From the NCBI GenBank assembly GCA_003245695.1, contig QKCK01000063.1:1-37175 (forward strand): a stretch of 37,175 bases of DNA, given 5' to 3'. This DNA comes from Bacteroidota bacterium. Lineage in GTDB: Bacteria; Bacteroidota; Bacteroidia; Bacteroidales; VadinHA17. The notes under the pieces are model-generated. The model had not been told where the DNA came from. It did no database searches and saw only the letters and a program-made list of their open reading frames with translations. How positions within the stretch are numbered: position 1 is the stretch's first letter; every line of letters begins with the position of its first letter. Of this stretch, positions 15,747 through 23,830 are shown piece by piece. The position numbers and the translations under genes were made by a program.

Positions 15747-17129
15747 TTATATGTTTCTGTTCAGTAAGCGTTTAAAAAGTCTTAGTGTCTTATATTGCCC
15801 TTTATATGGCGGATACCTGAAGGGGAGGTCAGGGTTGAGCTTATAGTGAACACCCTTAAGGTTACTGAAGGTATTGAACGAAGCCTCCCCGTGATATTTA
15901 CCCATACCACTGTTACCGACACCGCCAAAGGGCAGGTTCTTGTTTACATAATTGAGCATAGAGTCATTGATGCAAACGTTGCCTGATGATGTGTGTCTTA
16001 TGTATTGCTCCTGTTCTTTGCGTACGGAGGAAAAAATATATACCACCAGGGGCTTCTCACGTGAGTTGATAAATGAGATGACATCCTCACTATTCTTATA
16101 GGTTATAACAGGTAAAACAGGGCCGAAGATCTCATCCTGCATAACAGGCAACTCTGTGTTGTGAGGCACTATCAGCGTTGGCGATAACTGCAGGTTATCA
16201 GCCGAGTAGTCTCCACCATAGATGATATCCCCCTGTTTGAGATAGTCAATAAGTCTGGTGAAGTGATTCCTGTTTATTATCCTGGTGTAATCAAACCTGC
16301 TGTTACTTATGAACTGTTCAGTATGTGACTTAAAAGCATCGCAGAATGCCTTGAAGTCATTGTCATGGACCATGACATAGTCAGGGGCCACGCACGACTG
16401 TCCCGCATTGAAGAACTTGCCCCAGGCGATGCTCTTTGCGGCCTTTTCTATATTGTAGTTTTCTGTAATGATTACAGGACATTTACCTCCCAGTTCAAGC
16501 GTCACCGGTGTAAGGTTGGCAGCAGCCATCTTCATCACCTCCCTGCCTACCGAAACACTGCCTGTGAAAAAGATATAGTCAAAGCGCAACTGTAACAACT
16601 CCCTGGCTGTCTCAACGCCGCCCTCACAGACACATACATATTCATCATAAAAGACCTCGCCAAGAAGATCCCTGATAAGAGCCGAAGTGTGAGGAGTGAA
16701 TTCTGATGGTTTCAGCATAACTGTATTGCCAGCAGCGATGGCACCTATCAGAGGAGACATACAAAGATCAATGGGATAATTCCAGGGCGCAATAATCAGC
16801 ACCTGCCCATAAGGCTCAGGGACAACAGATGCCTTCGAAGGGAAAATCATCAGTGGCGACCTCACACGCCTCTTTCTGTTCCATTGCTTTACATTAGCAA
16901 TAGCAGTATCCAGCTCATGAAGCATACCCATGTATTCTCCCAGAAATGATTCCTGTACAGGTTTACTCAGATCTCTTCTTAGTGCTTTGTATATGCTTAT
17001 CTCATTCTCGTGAAGCACTCTTTTCAAATCCTTTAGTGCCTTTAGCCTGAAATCAATGTCAAGCGTCCGGCCTGTTCTAAAGAACTTTTTTTGTTGTGCG
17101 TGTATTTCGTTTAACTGAATCATGATCAT
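15747..17129 (-). CDS. aldehyde dehydrogenase family protein (class 3-like)
   Basis: A 460-residue NAD(P)-dependent aldehyde dehydrogenase. APWNYP (114-119, Asn117 oxyanion), FFTGSVSVG (nucleotide site), LELGGK with general base Glu212, and NAGQSCVAPD with nucleophile Cys246 are all present. The PFGGVGNSGMGKYHG phrase and a basic C-terminus place it with the short class 3 (fatty/aromatic aldehyde) group. The open frame extends to 17357, but that part is antisense to the TetR gene and lies beyond a good promoter, so the ATG at 17129 (or 17123) is taken. It heads the five-gene operon and is divergent from tetR, which may repress it. It probably oxidises the aldehyde released by the aldolase, or another toxic aldehyde. 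Confidence 0.92.
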   Translation of the reverse strand: MIMIQLNEIHAQQKKFFRTGRTLDIDFRLKALKDLKRVLHENEISIYKALRRDLSKPVQESFLGEYMGMLHELDTAIANVKQWNRKRRVRSPLMIFPSKASVVPEPYGQVLIIAPWNYPIDLCMSPLIGAIAAGNTVMLKPSEFTPHTSALIRDLLGEVFYDEYVCVCEGGVETARELLQLRFDYIFFTGSVSVGREVMKMAAANLTPVTLELGGKCPVIITENYNIEKAAKSIAWGKFFNAGQSCVAPDYVMVHDNDFKAFCDAFKSHTEQFISNSRFDYTRIINRNHFTRLIDYLKQGDIIYGGDYSADNLQLSPTLIVPHNTELPVMQDEIFGPVLPVITYKNSEDVISFINSREKPLVVYIFSSVRKEQEQYIRHTSSGNVCINDSMLNYVNKNLPFGGVGNSGMGKYHGEASFNTFSNLKGVHYKLNPDLPFRYPPYKGQYKTLRLFKRLLNRNI

Positions 17130-17141
17130 TTTTGATAAAAT

Positions 17142-17172
17142 CAAATGTAGTAATATATGTAAATAAAACAAA
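17142..17172 (-). promoter_or_regulatory. Bacteroidetes-type promoter of the ALDH operon
   Basis: On the minus strand TTTG (17172-17169), a 19-base spacer and TACATTTG (17149-17142) match the Bacteroidetes consensus exactly. Predicted start of transcription is near 17135, a few bases before the ALDH ATG, so the leader is very short. Confidence 0.68.
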
Positions 17173-17227
17173 TAACCGATATTAAAAAAATGACCAATAG
17201 TCAGTTTAATTATATGGGTTAAATTAT

Positions 17228-17254
17228 TACATTTGTAACTGACAAGTACAAATG
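17228..17254 (+). promoter_or_regulatory. tetR -7 box overlapped by a palindromic operator candidate
   Basis: TACATTTG at 17228-17235 fits the -7 consensus. It overlaps an 8-bp inverted repeat, CATTTGTA (17230-17237) and TACAAATG (17247-17254), with a 9-base spacer; the second arm contains the tetR start codon. A TetR dimer bound here would block its own promoter. The -33 element is only TTTA (17205-17208). Confidence 0.5.
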
Positions 17255-17881
17255 GGAATAGCAGAACGAAAGGAGAGAGAGAAGCAGAGGCGCAGGGAGG
17301 AGATCCTTGATGCAGCTGAAGAGATATTCTTTGACGCCAACGGAGAGAAAGGGACAATGGATGATGTGGCTGAGAGGGTTGAGCTCAGTAAGGGGACACT
17401 TTATCTTTATTACCGTAACAAGAATGATTTATTATATGCTATAGCTGAGAAGGGTGTAGGGTTATTACTTGAATATTTTGCAGGGGTTATCAGGGAGGGG
17501 CTTTCAGGCCGTAATCAGTTATCTGATATAGGTGATGAGTTTGTAAGGTTTGTGGAGGATTATCCGAAGCATTTTGAGCTGATTCTTCGTTTTGAGCTTG
17601 CTGGTTATCAGTCGCCTGATGGAGGTGACAGGTTGTTGATGGAGCCTGCTTTAGCATTTCTGCGTGAGGTGCTTGTTCGCGGGCAGAAGGATGGCTCTAT
17701 CAGGGATGATATTACAGAGGATGAGATTGTGATTATTTTATGGTCTCAGATGATAGGGCTGATGCAGAGTATTCTGCGTAAGGAGCGATATATAGATTTT
17801 TACGGTGTGGAGCTGAAGAGGGTAATAAAGGGGCACTATCGCATCATAATGAAGGGCATTGAGCCTAAGTCAACGGAATAG
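17252..17881 (+). CDS. TetR/AcrR family transcriptional regulator
   Basis: A 209-residue one-component regulator. After a basic start, residues 17-62 form the helix-turn-helix (REEILDAAEEIFF, TMDDVAERVELSKGTLYLYY, KNDLLYAI). The rest is the all-helical ligand-binding and dimerisation domain. It is divergent from the ALDH operon with 122 bases between start codons, and it converges on the E2-like acyltransferase gene. The usual role for such an arrangement is repression of the neighbouring operon until a small ligand binds. Ligand unknown; an aldehyde, acyl-CoA or pathway intermediate would fit. The start at 17252 is the first ATG after the -7 box. Confidence 0.92.
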   Translation: MGIAERKEREKQRRREEILDAAEEIFFDANGEKGTMDDVAERVELSKGTLYLYYRNKNDLLYAIAEKGVGLLLEYFAGVIREGLSGRNQLSDIGDEFVRFVEDYPKHFELILRFELAGYQSPDGGDRLLMEPALAFLREVLVRGQKDGSIRDDITEDEIVIILWSQMIGLMQSILRKERYIDFYGVELKRVIKGHYRIIMKGIEPKSTE

Positions 17882-17921
17882 CAAAGGCAAAAGCGAGGCT
17901 ATAACATCATAAGCTTTACCA

Positions 17922-18719
17922 CTATGCATAGCTTTCAGGGTTCCTGATAGCATTTTTGATGTATTTAAACAGTCGTGCTCCGTGAGATGCATCCGCCAGG
18001 CGATGATCGATGGCAATAGTAAGTGACATCATTCTGCGGATGGTTATTTCATTATTTACTACAACAGGTTTCTTCTGTATACCCCCCATTACAAAGACGA
18101 ATGAGAAATTGGCAGTAGGCAGCAGTGCCGGAAACCCGAAGTCAAGTCCCAGACTACCGATATTTGTCAGCAGGAAAGAGCCGTTGGTATTGGGTGTAAG
18201 ACCCAGTCCTGGTATTGAGAGTCCCCAGTCAAGTGTCAGCAGTTTGAATAATCTGAAGAGCCAGTTACGGAAGGGCCAGGGGAGGCGTGCCAACACATTT
18301 TTGCTTTTGGTGAAGTCATTCTCACGTCCACCACGTGACTTGTTTATTGCACTGTTCATATAACCCTGAAGGGTCTCATAGGTAAGAGTGTCGGCTTCAG
18401 GGACGATGACTGAGCTCATGTCACCGGTGGCCTGCAGGACGCTTACACCCACATCCACCGACGGACGGGGCAGTATCTTACCCCTGCGCGGGTAGGTATT
18501 GAACTCGGGGATATCATTTTTTACAGCCCTGGCAAGTACCAAAACGAAGAAATGTGTTAGCGTAATCTTCTGTCCCTCTTTTCTCTTCTGTGCAATATAG
18601 TCTTCGAGATCGGTGACGTCTATCTCAACACCACCGAATATCTTTGAGTCAACAGGTTTCTTATAGATTGTAGTGGCTACCTTACGCCATGTAGAGTTAA
18701 ACTGCTCGTGTGAATCCAT
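17922..18719 (-). CDS. stand-alone 2-oxoacid dehydrogenase E2-like (CAT-fold) acyltransferase
   Basis: A 265-residue protein consisting only of the catalytic domain of the E2/chloramphenicol acetyltransferase superfamily. Visible are FFVLVLARAVKNDIPEFN, a V-rich strand VDVGVSVLQ, LLTNIGSLG, and the active-site motif DHRLADAS near the C-terminus (His239, Asp243). Lipoyl and peripheral-binding domains are absent, so it cannot be a normal pyruvate-dehydrogenase E2. In the canonical motif DHRxxDG a Gly follows the Asp; here it is Ala. The protein probably transfers an acyl group between CoA and an unknown acceptor. It converges on tetR (40 bases) and is followed downstream by unrelated plus-strand DNA. 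Confidence 0.8.
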   Translation of the reverse strand: MDSHEQFNSTWRKVATTIYKKPVDSKIFGGVEIDVTDLEDYIAQKRKEGQKITLTHFFVLVLARAVKNDIPEFNTYPRRGKILPRPSVDVGVSVLQATGDMSSVIVPEADTLTYETLQGYMNSAINKSRGGRENDFTKSKNVLARLPWPFRNWLFRLFKLLTLDWGLSIPGLGLTPNTNGSFLLTNIGSLGLDFGFPALLPTANFSFVFVMGGIQKKPVVVNNEITIRRMMSLTIAIDHRLADASHGARLFKYIKNAIRNPESYA

Positions 18720-18793
18720 TGAATATAAAATAAGAAGTTCAAAAGTGGGATTTTTTTTGATGTTATCCTACAGTGGATGATTTACTTTCATGA

Positions 18794-19378
18794 TCACTCT
18801 CTCTTTTTCCCCAGAGAGATATCTACTCCTGCCTTAAATGATGACATCATGAAATAATCATTGCCAAAGCAAATATTAAAAGGTGATATCTCATAGGTAA
18901 CCCTGCTGTTGCGGGGGGTTATTCTCAATCCGGCGGCTACCATTGCCCCATAGTATGCCTTATAAAAGTATTCTGAGTTATTTGTTGTCTGGTCCATGCC
19001 TCCTGTTCCCAGCAATCCGCGTGAGTAGTTTATGTTTCCTCCTGCCTCAATGAATAATGCTAATGGCTTATACTTTATGAGGTCATAGCTGCAGTTCAGT
19101 CCTATAGATGTAACTCTGTAATACTGGTCTCGCTGGTCGGTGATTCCAAAAGGCAGGAAACTGCCAGCCATGATACCGGGACCTATCCTTAGCCTGTTTT
19201 TATAAAATACCTTCTGATAGCTGATTTGCACAACGCCTCCCACACCAATCTCCCTTGATCCTTCATTTATTGCAATACCTGCGGTTGTTTTCAAGCTTGA
19301 TCCTGATGTCTGCTGCCCTGCAATATCAGGGATCAGTATAATGAAAAACATCAATAATGATAGTACTTTGATCTTCAT
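18794..19378 (-). CDS. small outer-membrane beta-barrel protein, unknown function
   Basis: A 194-residue exported protein with a signal peptide (about 1-21, IPDIAGQ). The mature part shows alternating strands rich in Tyr, Gly and Asn, for example EIGVGGVVQISYQKV, LRIGPGIMAGSF and AMVAAGLRITPRN. It ends in the strand KAGVDISLGKKRE. This is the look of the small 8-stranded OmpA/OprF-like or DUF-type barrels of Bacteroidota. It precedes the E2-like gene by 74 bases on the same strand. A possible -7 box TATCTTTG (minus strand, 19417-19410) lies upstream. No function can be assigned. Confidence 0.7.
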   Translation of the reverse strand: MKIKVLSLLMFFIILIPDIAGQQTSGSSLKTTAGIAINEGSREIGVGGVVQISYQKVFYKNRLRIGPGIMAGSFLPFGITDQRDQYYRVTSIGLNCSYDLIKYKPLALFIEAGGNINYSRGLLGTGGMDQTTNNSEYFYKAYYGAMVAAGLRITPRNSRVTYEISPFNICFGNDYFMMSSFKAGVDISLGKKRE

Positions 19379-19452
19379 GCGTCTTGTTTTTGTATGGTAG
19401 TACGTTGCTCAAAGATATTGTTTTTGGTATAATTCTTATTTCTCCGGTCGAT

Positions 19453-19485
19453 TTTGTATATAAGGCAAAAGAAGTGGTAATTTTG
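19453..19485 (+). promoter_or_regulatory. Bacteroidetes-type promoter of the BNR gene
   Basis: TTTG (19453-19456), 21 bases, TAATTTTG (19478-19485). The 11-base string ATTTTGTATAT occurs twice, at 19451-19461 and 19480-19490, so both promoter boxes lie in copies of one direct repeat. Confidence 0.62.
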
Positions 19486-19561
19486 TATATGGCTGACATT
19501 GTTGAGAATATGTTCGGGTGATGTTCTTAATAAGGAACAGCAATGATAGCAAGTTATTTAT

Positions 19562-20719
19562 ATGAAAGGTATTATAGTAACATTAGCATTTCTCTCTCTC
19601 GCAGCCGCTTTGTCAGCGCAGGGAGATCCTCCTTTCAGTGTTAACGATCTCTTTGATCACAGTGAGCCTGAGACATTAGGGTTATGCATGATTCCGGGTG
19701 CTGAGACCATAACAGTGTTCTCTCCGGGCAGTGCTGATAACAAGTATAATCACGGGGTGGTTCTGTTCCCTTTTAAGGGGATGCTTTATGCGCAGTGGCA
19801 GAGTTCTGCTGTTGATGAAGACAGTCCTGATACGAAGGTGTTTTACAGCAGGAGCAGTGATGGGAAGTGTTGGAGTGCCCCCCTGTTACTGGCTGATACA
19901 TATGATGGCATTCTGACCACCGGCGGAGGGTGGTGGAGTGATGGTGATACTCTGGTTGCATATCTCTGCCGATGGAGGAACGGGGATAGTGCTATACGTG
20001 AGGGATACACAGTATATTTCACTTCTGTTGACGGTGAGGAGTGGAGTGATGCCAGGCCAGTGACAGACTTTCAGGGAGACACTCTTAAAGGTATTATAGA
20101 ACAGGATGTTCATTCTCTTTCTGACGGGAGGATAATAACAGCCTTTCATCTGCAGCCGGGGCTGCAGGTTACCCCCTTTTTCACAGATGATCGTATGGGT
20201 GTCAGTGGCTGGAGGGCAGGGGTGATGGAGCATCTTCTGTCAGATGATAGATACATTACCAGGGAGCTTGAACCATCATGGTTTTACAGGAGTGATGGTG
20301 CTGTGGTGATGATCTTTCGTGATCAGACCGGGTCATTCAGGAGTCTGGCCTCAGTGAGTTATGACAGAGGTGTTACCTGGAGCACCCCTGTGGTAACAGA
20401 CATTCGTGACTCCAGGGCGAAGCAGAGTGCCGGTAACCTGCCGGATGGGACTGCCTTTATAGTTAATAATCCTTCAGGTACCAGGAACAGGTTTCCATTG
20501 GTTCTGACAGTGAGCAGCGACGGTTTTGTTTTTGACAGGGCCTATCTGCTGCGCAGCGGTGGCGATGATATGCAGTCTATGCGATACCAGGGTCGCTATA
20601 AGCGTCCGGGTTTCAGTTATCCAAAGAGCGTGGTATGGGGCAGTCATCTCTTTGTTGGTTATGCCACCAACAAGGAGGATGTGGAGATAACACGTATACC
20701 CATAGATTGTCTTCGTTAA
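19562..20719 (+). CDS. exported BNR/Asp-box repeat protein, sialidase-superfamily-like
   Basis: A 385-residue protein with a type I signal peptide (cleavage after ALSAQ, about residue 20). The mature part is a beta-propeller with Asp-box motifs SxDxGxxW: RSSDGKCW, TSVDGEEW, SYDRGVTW and a degenerate SSDGFVF. The end, YPKSVVWGSHLFVGYATNKEDVEITRIP, is that of an uncharacterised group of exo-alpha-sialidase-like proteins. It lacks the YRIP start and the triple-arginine pattern seen in the two GH33 enzymes further on, so true sialidase activity is doubtful. It would be periplasmic. It has its own promoter and faces the nan locus, converging on the MFS permease 53 bases away. Confidence 0.78.
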   Translation: MKGIIVTLAFLSLAAALSAQGDPPFSVNDLFDHSEPETLGLCMIPGAETITVFSPGSADNKYNHGVVLFPFKGMLYAQWQSSAVDEDSPDTKVFYSRSSDGKCWSAPLLLADTYDGILTTGGGWWSDGDTLVAYLCRWRNGDSAIREGYTVYFTSVDGEEWSDARPVTDFQGDTLKGIIEQDVHSLSDGRIITAFHLQPGLQVTPFFTDDRMGVSGWRAGVMEHLLSDDRYITRELEPSWFYRSDGAVVMIFRDQTGSFRSLASVSYDRGVTWSTPVVTDIRDSRAKQSAGNLPDGTAFIVNNPSGTRNRFPLVLTVSSDGFVFDRAYLLRSGGDDMQSMRYQGRYKRPGFSYPKSVVWGSHLFVGYATNKEDVEITRIPIDCLR

Positions 20720-20753
20720 GATTGATCACACGCTGACTGTGGCTCACTAAGTG

Positions 20754-20770
20754 TCTTTCGGTTCGAAAGA
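20754..20770. terminator. small hairpin between convergent genes
   Basis: TCTTTCG pairs with CGAAAGA around a 3-base loop, in the 53-base gap between the BNR gene and the MFS gene. No clear T run follows on either strand, so termination is only possible. Confidence 0.3.
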
Positions 20771-20772
20771 AA

Positions 20773-22026
20773 TCAGTCGTCAGTCTTGTTTGCTACAGCA
20801 GGTCTCAGTGTCATAAGCTGCAGTATTACAGCTATTGCAACAGGTATGGCAAGCATGGCCATATCTTTACCAAGATGTCCTGAGTCGGTTGACTTGCCTA
20901 GCATGTTTGTGATAAATGCACCTGCAAACACACCTGTCATATTCATCAGACCGTATCCGGCAGCACGATGTCGTGAGGAGACGAACTGGCACAGTATGGG
21001 CATATTGTTTGCATCAAACATACCAAATCCGATGCCGAAGAGTACTCCGCCGCCAACTATAAGCAATGGAGCTGTCCCAAACCCAAGGAGACCCAGTGCC
21101 GGAATAAGGAGTGAGAGGCCTATTGCTCCCGTAAAGATCCTTCCTCTCAGGTTTGTCTGTATCCATCTGTCAGCAAGCAGTCCTCCAACGATAACACCTA
21201 TGAATGATGATGAGGCTATGGTTATTGTTGACAATGGTCCGGCTACTGTCATATCGAGACCCATACTTTCTGAGAAGAGGGTAGGCAGCCAGTTTTTTGT
21301 TGCCCAGCCCGGGAAGCTGGGTACGGCAAAGTAGAAGAGGATAACCCAGAAGCTTATTGTTCCCAGTAGTGCTCCCATACTCTGATATATTGATTTTATT
21401 CCAAAGCCATGTTTTATTGCAGGAGTGGTTGAGGTGCTCTCCTCTCTGACAGGGTCTTTCAGGAAGAGTATAAGTATCAGGCTGTATACCACCCCAATCA
21501 GGCCAAAAGAGTGAAACGCTGTCTGCCATGAGAAGGAATGGGCCAGGGTAGCTCCAAAACCGCCTATTGCCTGACCCAGGTAGAGGCCTGTCATATGAAT
21601 TCCTATTGCCAGTGAGCGTGTGGTCTCTTTATGATATTCAACTATCAGGGCCAGGCCTGCCGGTATATACAGTGCCTCGCTCAGACCCATAATTGCTCTG
21701 AGGGCATAAAGGACGTTAAAATCATGTGCATAACCCATCAGCAGGGTGACACTTGACCAGACACCCAGGCTGCCAACGATAAGCCATTTCTTGCTGAGCC
21801 TGTCAGCAACAAAGCCTGCCATGGGACTGACAAAACCATAGACCCACAGGAAGACGGCCATAAGATATCCGAAGTTCTCAGCGCTCTCAAGCTCTTTGAT
21901 GTCAGCCATCATTGATATTCTCATGGTTGACAGCATCTGCCTGTCCATATAATTCAGTAATGCTACAAACCATAAAAGTCCTACCACAACCCATGGATAG
22001 AAAGATTTGTTATTTCTTTGTTTCAT
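20773..22026 (-). CDS. nanT: MFS permease, probable sialic acid transporter (NanT)
   Basis: A 417-residue major facilitator with about 12 transmembrane helices. LLNYMDRQMLSTM in helix 1 and GFVADRLSKKW in loop 2-3 are typical of the anion:cation symporter branch, which includes hexuronate and sialate carriers. It is the last gene of the nan locus, 97 bases after the second sialidase. In Tannerella and Bacteroides, an MFS protein in the same neighbourhood imports N-acetylneuraminate through the inner membrane; that function is assigned here by context. A hexuronate or other acid-sugar substrate cannot be excluded from sequence. No promoter of its own was recognised, so read-through from nanH is likely. 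Confidence 0.82.
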   Translation of the reverse strand: MKQRNNKSFYPWVVVGLLWFVALLNYMDRQMLSTMRISMMADIKELESAENFGYLMAVFLWVYGFVSPMAGFVADRLSKKWLIVGSLGVWSSVTLLMGYAHDFNVLYALRAIMGLSEALYIPAGLALIVEYHKETTRSLAIGIHMTGLYLGQAIGGFGATLAHSFSWQTAFHSFGLIGVVYSLILILFLKDPVREESTSTTPAIKHGFGIKSIYQSMGALLGTISFWVILFYFAVPSFPGWATKNWLPTLFSESMGLDMTVAGPLSTITIASSSFIGVIVGGLLADRWIQTNLRGRIFTGAIGLSLLIPALGLLGFGTAPLLIVGGGVLFGIGFGMFDANNMPILCQFVSSRHRAAGYGLMNMTGVFAGAFITNMLGKSTDSGHLGKDMAMLAIPVAIAVILQLMTLRPAVANKTDD

Positions 22027-22123
22027 CTTCTTTGTCTTCCTTGTTATTTAAAAGTCAGCACAGGATACTCACTTCTGCTTTTCTCAGGCATTAAATCAAA
22101 CGGTATAATGGCTGGTGCCTGAT

Positions 22124-23758
22124 TTACTTATTTATAATATCTGACAATGGTATTTTCTCAAATACAAGATCAGCCTGGCTACTTTCATATAAAACGGCTA
22201 TTTCGTTTTCATTTACAGAGGTAATGCATGAATATCCCCTTGACTTCATCTCATCTAATAGTATCCAGTATTTCTCCGGCCATGTCATGCCATCATCGAA
22301 GCTTACTTTGAGAGTCATATTCTCTCTTTTCGTTTTTGAGTTGGGATTAGAAAACAGAAGCATCTCTTTCTGAACCCCATTGACCGTATAGTAATGTTTA
22401 TGTATTGAGGCCATGCATACAGGTTCCGGGAGACCTCCTCTTGATGTGGGATGCTCGGTCCATGATTCACCCAGGTCTTTTGTCACAGCAACAGCTCTGC
22501 CGTTGTTGTCGGAGAGGTTGTTTCTGTTGCTATTAAGCCTCATGTTCAGCATTATTGATCCGTTAGAAAGCTCTACTGCCATGTTTTCTGTTGTGTTGTG
22601 GTATGCAGGTTTGCCGGTATGCCATGTCACACCGTTGTCGCGGCTCCATATTATAGTTGAAAAAGGGCTTCCCTTTTCATCGCGGCCCTGTGAAGGCAAT
22701 ACTATTGTTCCATCGCGGAGGGTTATGCCATGGCCTGGTGTTGGGGCAATCAGCCACCACTCTCTTTTTTTCACCATTGTGGTTATTACAGCCGGGTCGC
22801 TCCATGTTACTCCGTCGTCACTGCTGTGAGAGATCACAAACTGTGTTGTCTCTTTCACCCCAAAACCTGGTTGTGATCCTTTGTTTTTCCACTGGTGGTT
22901 CCATACCTCAGAGCTGTCTGTCAGTCCTTCTATCCACTTGCCATTTTCATCTAATACGCCATGCATCCACAGGCCTGTGATAAACAGGTAATTATCATCA
23001 TCGGCCACTACTCCGGGATCGCTTACGCCATTGAACTTCTCGGGCAGGCCTCCCCATTTGCCCATGTCAAGTACTATCTTCATGGGCTCCCATGTTTTAC
23101 CTCCGTCACAGCTCCTGCTCATCCCTACATCTATGTCGCCCTGCAGATCGCGGCTGCTTCTCCTGCGGGCATCATACACTGCTATCAGCGTCCCTTGTTT
23201 TGTTGTGGTGATGCCCGGTATACGGTAGGTATCAACATCATCGTCCATATGTTTTCTGAGAGCGTATCCTATCCGCAGCTCACGCTTGTCACCCTCCTCC
23301 CGGGGAATGGCACGGCCTTCACTGCTTTTAACTGAGACACACGATATGCTGATCTTATGTAATAACTCCGCCTCACTGTTCAACTCTAAAGAGACCCACA
23401 GGTTGCAGCTGTCTTTAAACCTGACCTCATCACTGAACTTTATCTTCATTGATGGTTTTTGGTCTTTACCATATTGGTTTGCAGTAATGAACTCAGACTG
23501 TGTTGCTGAGTAGAACAGCCTGACAGCACTGAGATCATTAAGATCGGTTGTCCCTTCAAGGCTTATGGAGACTTCTGATACAGAGATACTGTCATGGGTG
23601 TCAGCCCTTAACAGTATTTTCAGAACGGGGTTGTCAGTTTTGTTAGTCAAAACAGGAACCTGGTACAGTGTTGTTTTAACTGTTATCTTTTCAGACATAC
23701 ATCCTGCAGTTAATGCAAGAAAAGCAAGGCTGGTTATCAGGATCTCTTTAAAGTGCAT
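22124..23758 (-). CDS. nanH: exo-alpha-sialidase, GH33, lipoprotein
   Basis: A 544-residue enzyme that releases terminal sialic acid from glycans. The signal ends in LTAGC (lipidated Cys20). Residues about 25-155 form an N-terminal beta-sandwich like the carbohydrate-binding domain of Bacteroides/Tannerella sialidases. The six-bladed propeller starts at YRIPGI (Arg179). Asp204 (RDLQGDID) lies 25 residues on, as expected for the acid/base. Arg407 and Arg478 complete the carboxylate-binding triad, and Tyr509 (GYSCIT) is the nucleophile. Asp boxes occur at 216, 312, 372, 426 and 486. It has a possible promoter after the terminator that closes the preceding genes, so it may be expressed separately, together with nanT. 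Confidence 0.93.
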   Translation of the reverse strand: MHFKEILITSLAFLALTAGCMSEKITVKTTLYQVPVLTNKTDNPVLKILLRADTHDSISVSEVSISLEGTTDLNDLSAVRLFYSATQSEFITANQYGKDQKPSMKIKFSDEVRFKDSCNLWVSLELNSEAELLHKISISCVSVKSSEGRAIPREEGDKRELRIGYALRKHMDDDVDTYRIPGITTTKQGTLIAVYDARRRSSRDLQGDIDVGMSRSCDGGKTWEPMKIVLDMGKWGGLPEKFNGVSDPGVVADDDNYLFITGLWMHGVLDENGKWIEGLTDSSEVWNHQWKNKGSQPGFGVKETTQFVISHSSDDGVTWSDPAVITTMVKKREWWLIAPTPGHGITLRDGTIVLPSQGRDEKGSPFSTIIWSRDNGVTWHTGKPAYHNTTENMAVELSNGSIMLNMRLNSNRNNLSDNNGRAVAVTKDLGESWTEHPTSRGGLPEPVCMASIHKHYYTVNGVQKEMLLFSNPNSKTKRENMTLKVSFDDGMTWPEKYWILLDEMKSRGYSCITSVNENEIAVLYESSQADLVFEKIPLSDIINK

Positions 23759-23775
23759 ATAGTAAGTTATTGATT

Positions 23776-23783
23776 CAAAAATA
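23776..23783 (-). promoter_or_regulatory. possible -7 box for nanH
   Basis: Minus-strand TATTTTTG fits TAnnTTTG and lies just after the terminator hairpin. The -33 position falls inside the hairpin and has no TTTG. Confidence 0.35.
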
Positions 23784-23787
23784 AATA

Positions 23788-23817
23788 GTTACAGGGAGCA
23801 TTCTATCTCCCTGTAAC
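23788..23817 (-). terminator. strong hairpin terminator after the PKD-LamG gene
   Basis: An 11-bp perfect stem, GTTACAGGGAG (23788-23798) with CTCCCTGTAAC (23807-23817), and an 8-base loop. On the minus strand it is followed by the T-rich TATTTATTTTTG. It begins 13 bases after the stop of the upstream gene. Confidence 0.82.
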
Positions 23818-23830
23818 ATGATTAACATAA

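Noticed and set aside
17191..17203. TGAC-CAATA-GTCA as a TetR operator
   Set aside because: Only 4-bp arms; too short to stand without comparison, so noted only with the divergent control region.
17130..17357. N-terminal extension of the aldehyde dehydrogenase
   Set aside because: It would lie antisense to tetR and upstream of the best promoter, and ALDH proteins of this class start near the chosen ATG.
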